Positions 4,997 through 6,580 of a stretch of DNA of 6,580 nucleotides are shown here, piece after piece. The notes under the pieces were generated by a model that did no database searches, was not told where the DNA came from, and saw nothing but the letters and a program-made list of their open reading frames with translations. Source of the stretch: an uncultured Clostridiaceae bacterium. GTDB lineage: Bacteria > Bacillota > Clostridia > Lachnospirales > Lachnospiraceae. Location: the NCBI GenBank assembly GCA_947175375.1, contig CAMWMT010000157.1, forward strand, positions 1 through 6,580, written 5' to 3'. A program made the position numbers and the translations under genes. Within the stretch, counting starts at the first letter, position 1; every line of letters begins with the position of its first letter.

Positions 4997-5298
4997 AAGA
5001 GACTTTAAAGTCCGTTAAGGCTGCGGAAGCAAAAGCAGAAGAGATTATCAAAGAAGCAGATGCGAAAGCGGCCTCAGTTCTTGAAGAGGCAAAGGCAAAA
5101 GCCCAGGCGATGAAAGAGGAGACAGCCCAGAAGGTAAGGTCCCTGAACCAGGAGACCACGCAGGCAGCCCAGGCAGAGGGCAGCAGGCAGCTTGATGCGG
5201 CGGCAGAAGAAGCCGGGAAGGAGATCGAAGCCCTAAAAGAGCTGATCGTTCCGAAGAAATCAGAAGCAGTAGAAGCAGTTATCTCCGCACTGGTTTAA
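4990..5298 (+). CDS. V/A-type ATPase peripheral stalk subunit (G/H family)
   Basis: The 102-residue, Ala/Glu/Lys-rich protein is almost all coiled coil (about residues 5-90), with repeated AKAEEI and EEAKAKAQ heptads, no membrane segment and no signal peptide. Length and composition fit the NtpG/AhaH-type subunit that pairs with subunit E to form the peripheral stalk joining the soluble A/B head to subunit I in the membrane. The GTG start at 4990 is preceded by GAGGTGG (4976-4982) at 7 nt; the only in-frame codons further upstream end at a TGA (4975-4977), so the start is fixed. It lies 36 nt ahead of subunit I, a normal first position in clostridial V/A-ATPase operons. Because coiled coils look alike, family naming rests partly on this context. 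Subunit letters differ between nomenclatures (G, F or H). Confidence 0.85.
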   Translation: MLEETLKSVKAAEAKAEEIIKEADAKAASVLEEAKAKAQAMKEETAQKVRSLNQETTQAAQAEGSRQLDAAAEEAGKEIEALKELIVPKKSEAVEAVISALV

Positions 5299-5334
5299 TA
5301 GGAAGAGAAAAAAGAGAAAAGGAGGGATGTGGAT

Positions 5335-6580
5335 ATGGCAGTATTGCAGATGCAGCGGATCAGTATCTGTGCGATGAAGAAGAACAGGAAAGCGATCCTG
5401 GAACGTCTGCAGGAACTGGGTGCCATGGAGATCGATATCCAGCTGGAAGATGACAGCGGATATAAGAAGAAAGATATCTCGAACTCCAAAGCCACATTTG
5501 AAAAGCAGGCACAGACTGCGGATCATGCACTGGAGATTCTGCAGCAGTATGTGCCGGAGAAGACCGGACTGCTGGAATCAATGAACGGAAAGCCGCTCAT
5601 TGATCAGGTTCAGTTCACGAAAGCGGCAGAGGGGAAGGACAATTATATCGAGACCGCCCGCCGAATCGTGTCACTGGATAAGCAGATCGCGGAGCAGAAA
5701 GCGAATATCCAGAAGATTGAGAATCAGATGGAGTCGCTGGTGCCATGGATGAGCCTGACGGTGCCGATGAGCTATACGGGAACCCGTAAGACATCAGCCC
5801 TAATCGGGACCATCGCAGGGGCACAGGGCCTGGAAGACCTCTATGGCCTGCTGGCGAAATACGCGCCGGAAGTAGATGCACTGGATATTCAGATCATATC
5901 TACGGACAAAGATTATACTTATCTTGCAGTCGTCTGTCTGACAAGGGATGTGCAGGCAGTGGAGGAAGCACTTCGGGCGGGAGGATTTGCAAAGCCGGCT
6001 CAGTCTGTGAATAAGGTTCCATCAGAGTATCAGAAGGAACTCAAGACAGAGATGGACGAAGCGATTCGTCGGATCGAGGCTATTCAGAAGGAGATCGCAG
6101 ACTGTGCAGGCAGCCGGCAGGATCTGCGCATGGTATCAGATTATTACCGGATCCGTGCGGAGAAGTACGAGATCCTCGGAAAGCTTCCACAGACGAAAAA
6201 TACCTTTGCTTTGAGCGGCTATGTTCCCGCATATCAGGCGGATAAGGTCGTAAAGGAATTTTCTGAAAAATACGATGCGATCGTGGAGATCGAGCAGATT
6301 CAGGAAGAAGAGGAGCCACCGGTTCTTCTGAAGAACAACAGTTTCTCAGAGTCCGTGGAAGGCGTGCTCGCATCCTTCGGCCTTCCAGGAAAAGGAGAGA
6401 TGGATCCGACCTTCTTCACTTCCATTTTTTATGTGTTCCTGTTTGGACTGATGCTTAGTGATGCAGCATACGGACTGATTGTGGCGCTGGCGTGCGGAGT
6501 ACTTCTTGTCAAATGCCCGCGCATGGCGACAAACCTCAGGAAATCCATCAAGCTGTTCTTCTGGTGCGGACTTTCCACCC
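5335..6580 (+). CDS. ntpI: V/A-type ATP synthase subunit I (3'-truncated by window end)
   Basis: The frame runs open from ATG 5335 off the window end, giving the first 415 residues of a protein that normally has about 600-660. Subunit I is the counterpart of eukaryotic subunit a: a cytoplasmic arm holding the peripheral stalks, and a membrane domain forming the ion half-channels against the rotor ring. The N-terminus MAVLQMQRISICAMKK is family-typical. Long coiled-coil helices of the arm occupy about residues 85-135 and 235-265. The membrane domain starts near residue 357 with DPTFFTSIFYVFLFGLM and the hallmark FGLMLSDAAYG (370-380), and a second hydrophobic stretch follows at 382-393. GGAGGG (5321-5326) lies 8 nt before the ATG. 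The residues that carry protons or Na+ lie past the edge, so ion specificity and direction (synthesis or pumping) cannot be read. Confidence 0.95.
   Translation, partial: MAVLQMQRISICAMKKNRKAILERLQELGAMEIDIQLEDDSGYKKKDISNSKATFEKQAQTADHALEILQQYVPEKTGLLESMNGKPLIDQVQFTKAAEGKDNYIETARRIVSLDKQIAEQKANIQKIENQMESLVPWMSLTVPMSYTGTRKTSALIGTIAGAQGLEDLYGLLAKYAPEVDALDIQIISTDKDYTYLAVVCLTRDVQAVEEALRAGGFAKPAQSVNKVPSEYQKELKTEMDEAIRRIEAIQKEIADCAGSRQDLRMVSDYYRIRAEKYEILGKLPQTKNTFALSGYVPAYQADKVVKEFSEKYDAIVEIEQIQEEEEPPVLLKNNSFSESVEGVLASFGLPGKGEMDPTFFTSIFYVFLFGLMLSDAAYGLIVALACGVLLVKCPRMATNLRKSIKLFFWCGLST

Overview
The window looks like a chromosomal segment from a Gram-positive anaerobe of the class Clostridia, most likely Lachnospiraceae. 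This is inferred from four things: a MetA-type homoserine acyltransferase, a long two-domain Sua5/TsaC2 protein, the upp - dCMP deaminase neighbourhood, and a V/A-type ATPase operon that opens with a stalk subunit followed by subunit I. All genes have strong purine-rich Shine-Dalgarno sequences, and starts other than ATG (TTG, GTG) occur. All recognisable genes lie on the + strand. No tRNA, rRNA, CRISPR array, transposase or recombinase was seen.

Layout. 1-321 is the 3' end of metA. 322-532 is a gene-free spacer with a 12-bp palindrome, a long inverted repeat (428-469) and a good sigma-A-type promoter (470-498). 533-2397 is a two-gene cassette: an AAA/ABC-class SMC-like ATPase (374 aa) whose stop overlaps the start of a TOPRIM-fold protein (247 aa) by 4 nt. 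2458-3534 is sua5/tsaC2 (TTG start), followed after 36 nt by upp (3571-4200), a hairpin, and a ComEB-type dCMP deaminase (4297-4782). 4783-4989 is a promoter-bearing spacer. It leads into the V/A-ATPase operon: a coiled-coil stalk subunit of the G/H type (4990-5298) and subunit I (5335 to the window end, truncated by the edge).

Functionally, most of the window is housekeeping: methionine biosynthesis, tRNA t6A modification, pyrimidine salvage (uracil to UMP, dCMP to dUMP) and an ion-translocating ATPase. The part that stands out is the ATPase-TOPRIM cassette. It is visibly richer in A+T and in AGA/AGG arginine codons than its neighbours, has its own promoter, and sits between unrelated housekeeping genes, all of which suggest horizontal acquisition. 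Its architecture, an OLD-like ATPase and a TOPRIM protein as separate translationally coupled genes, resembles the anti-phage systems OLD, Gabija (GajA) and especially PARIS (AriA/AriB). From memory I cannot assign it to any of those named systems. It is the best candidate here for a poorly described defence or abortive-infection module.
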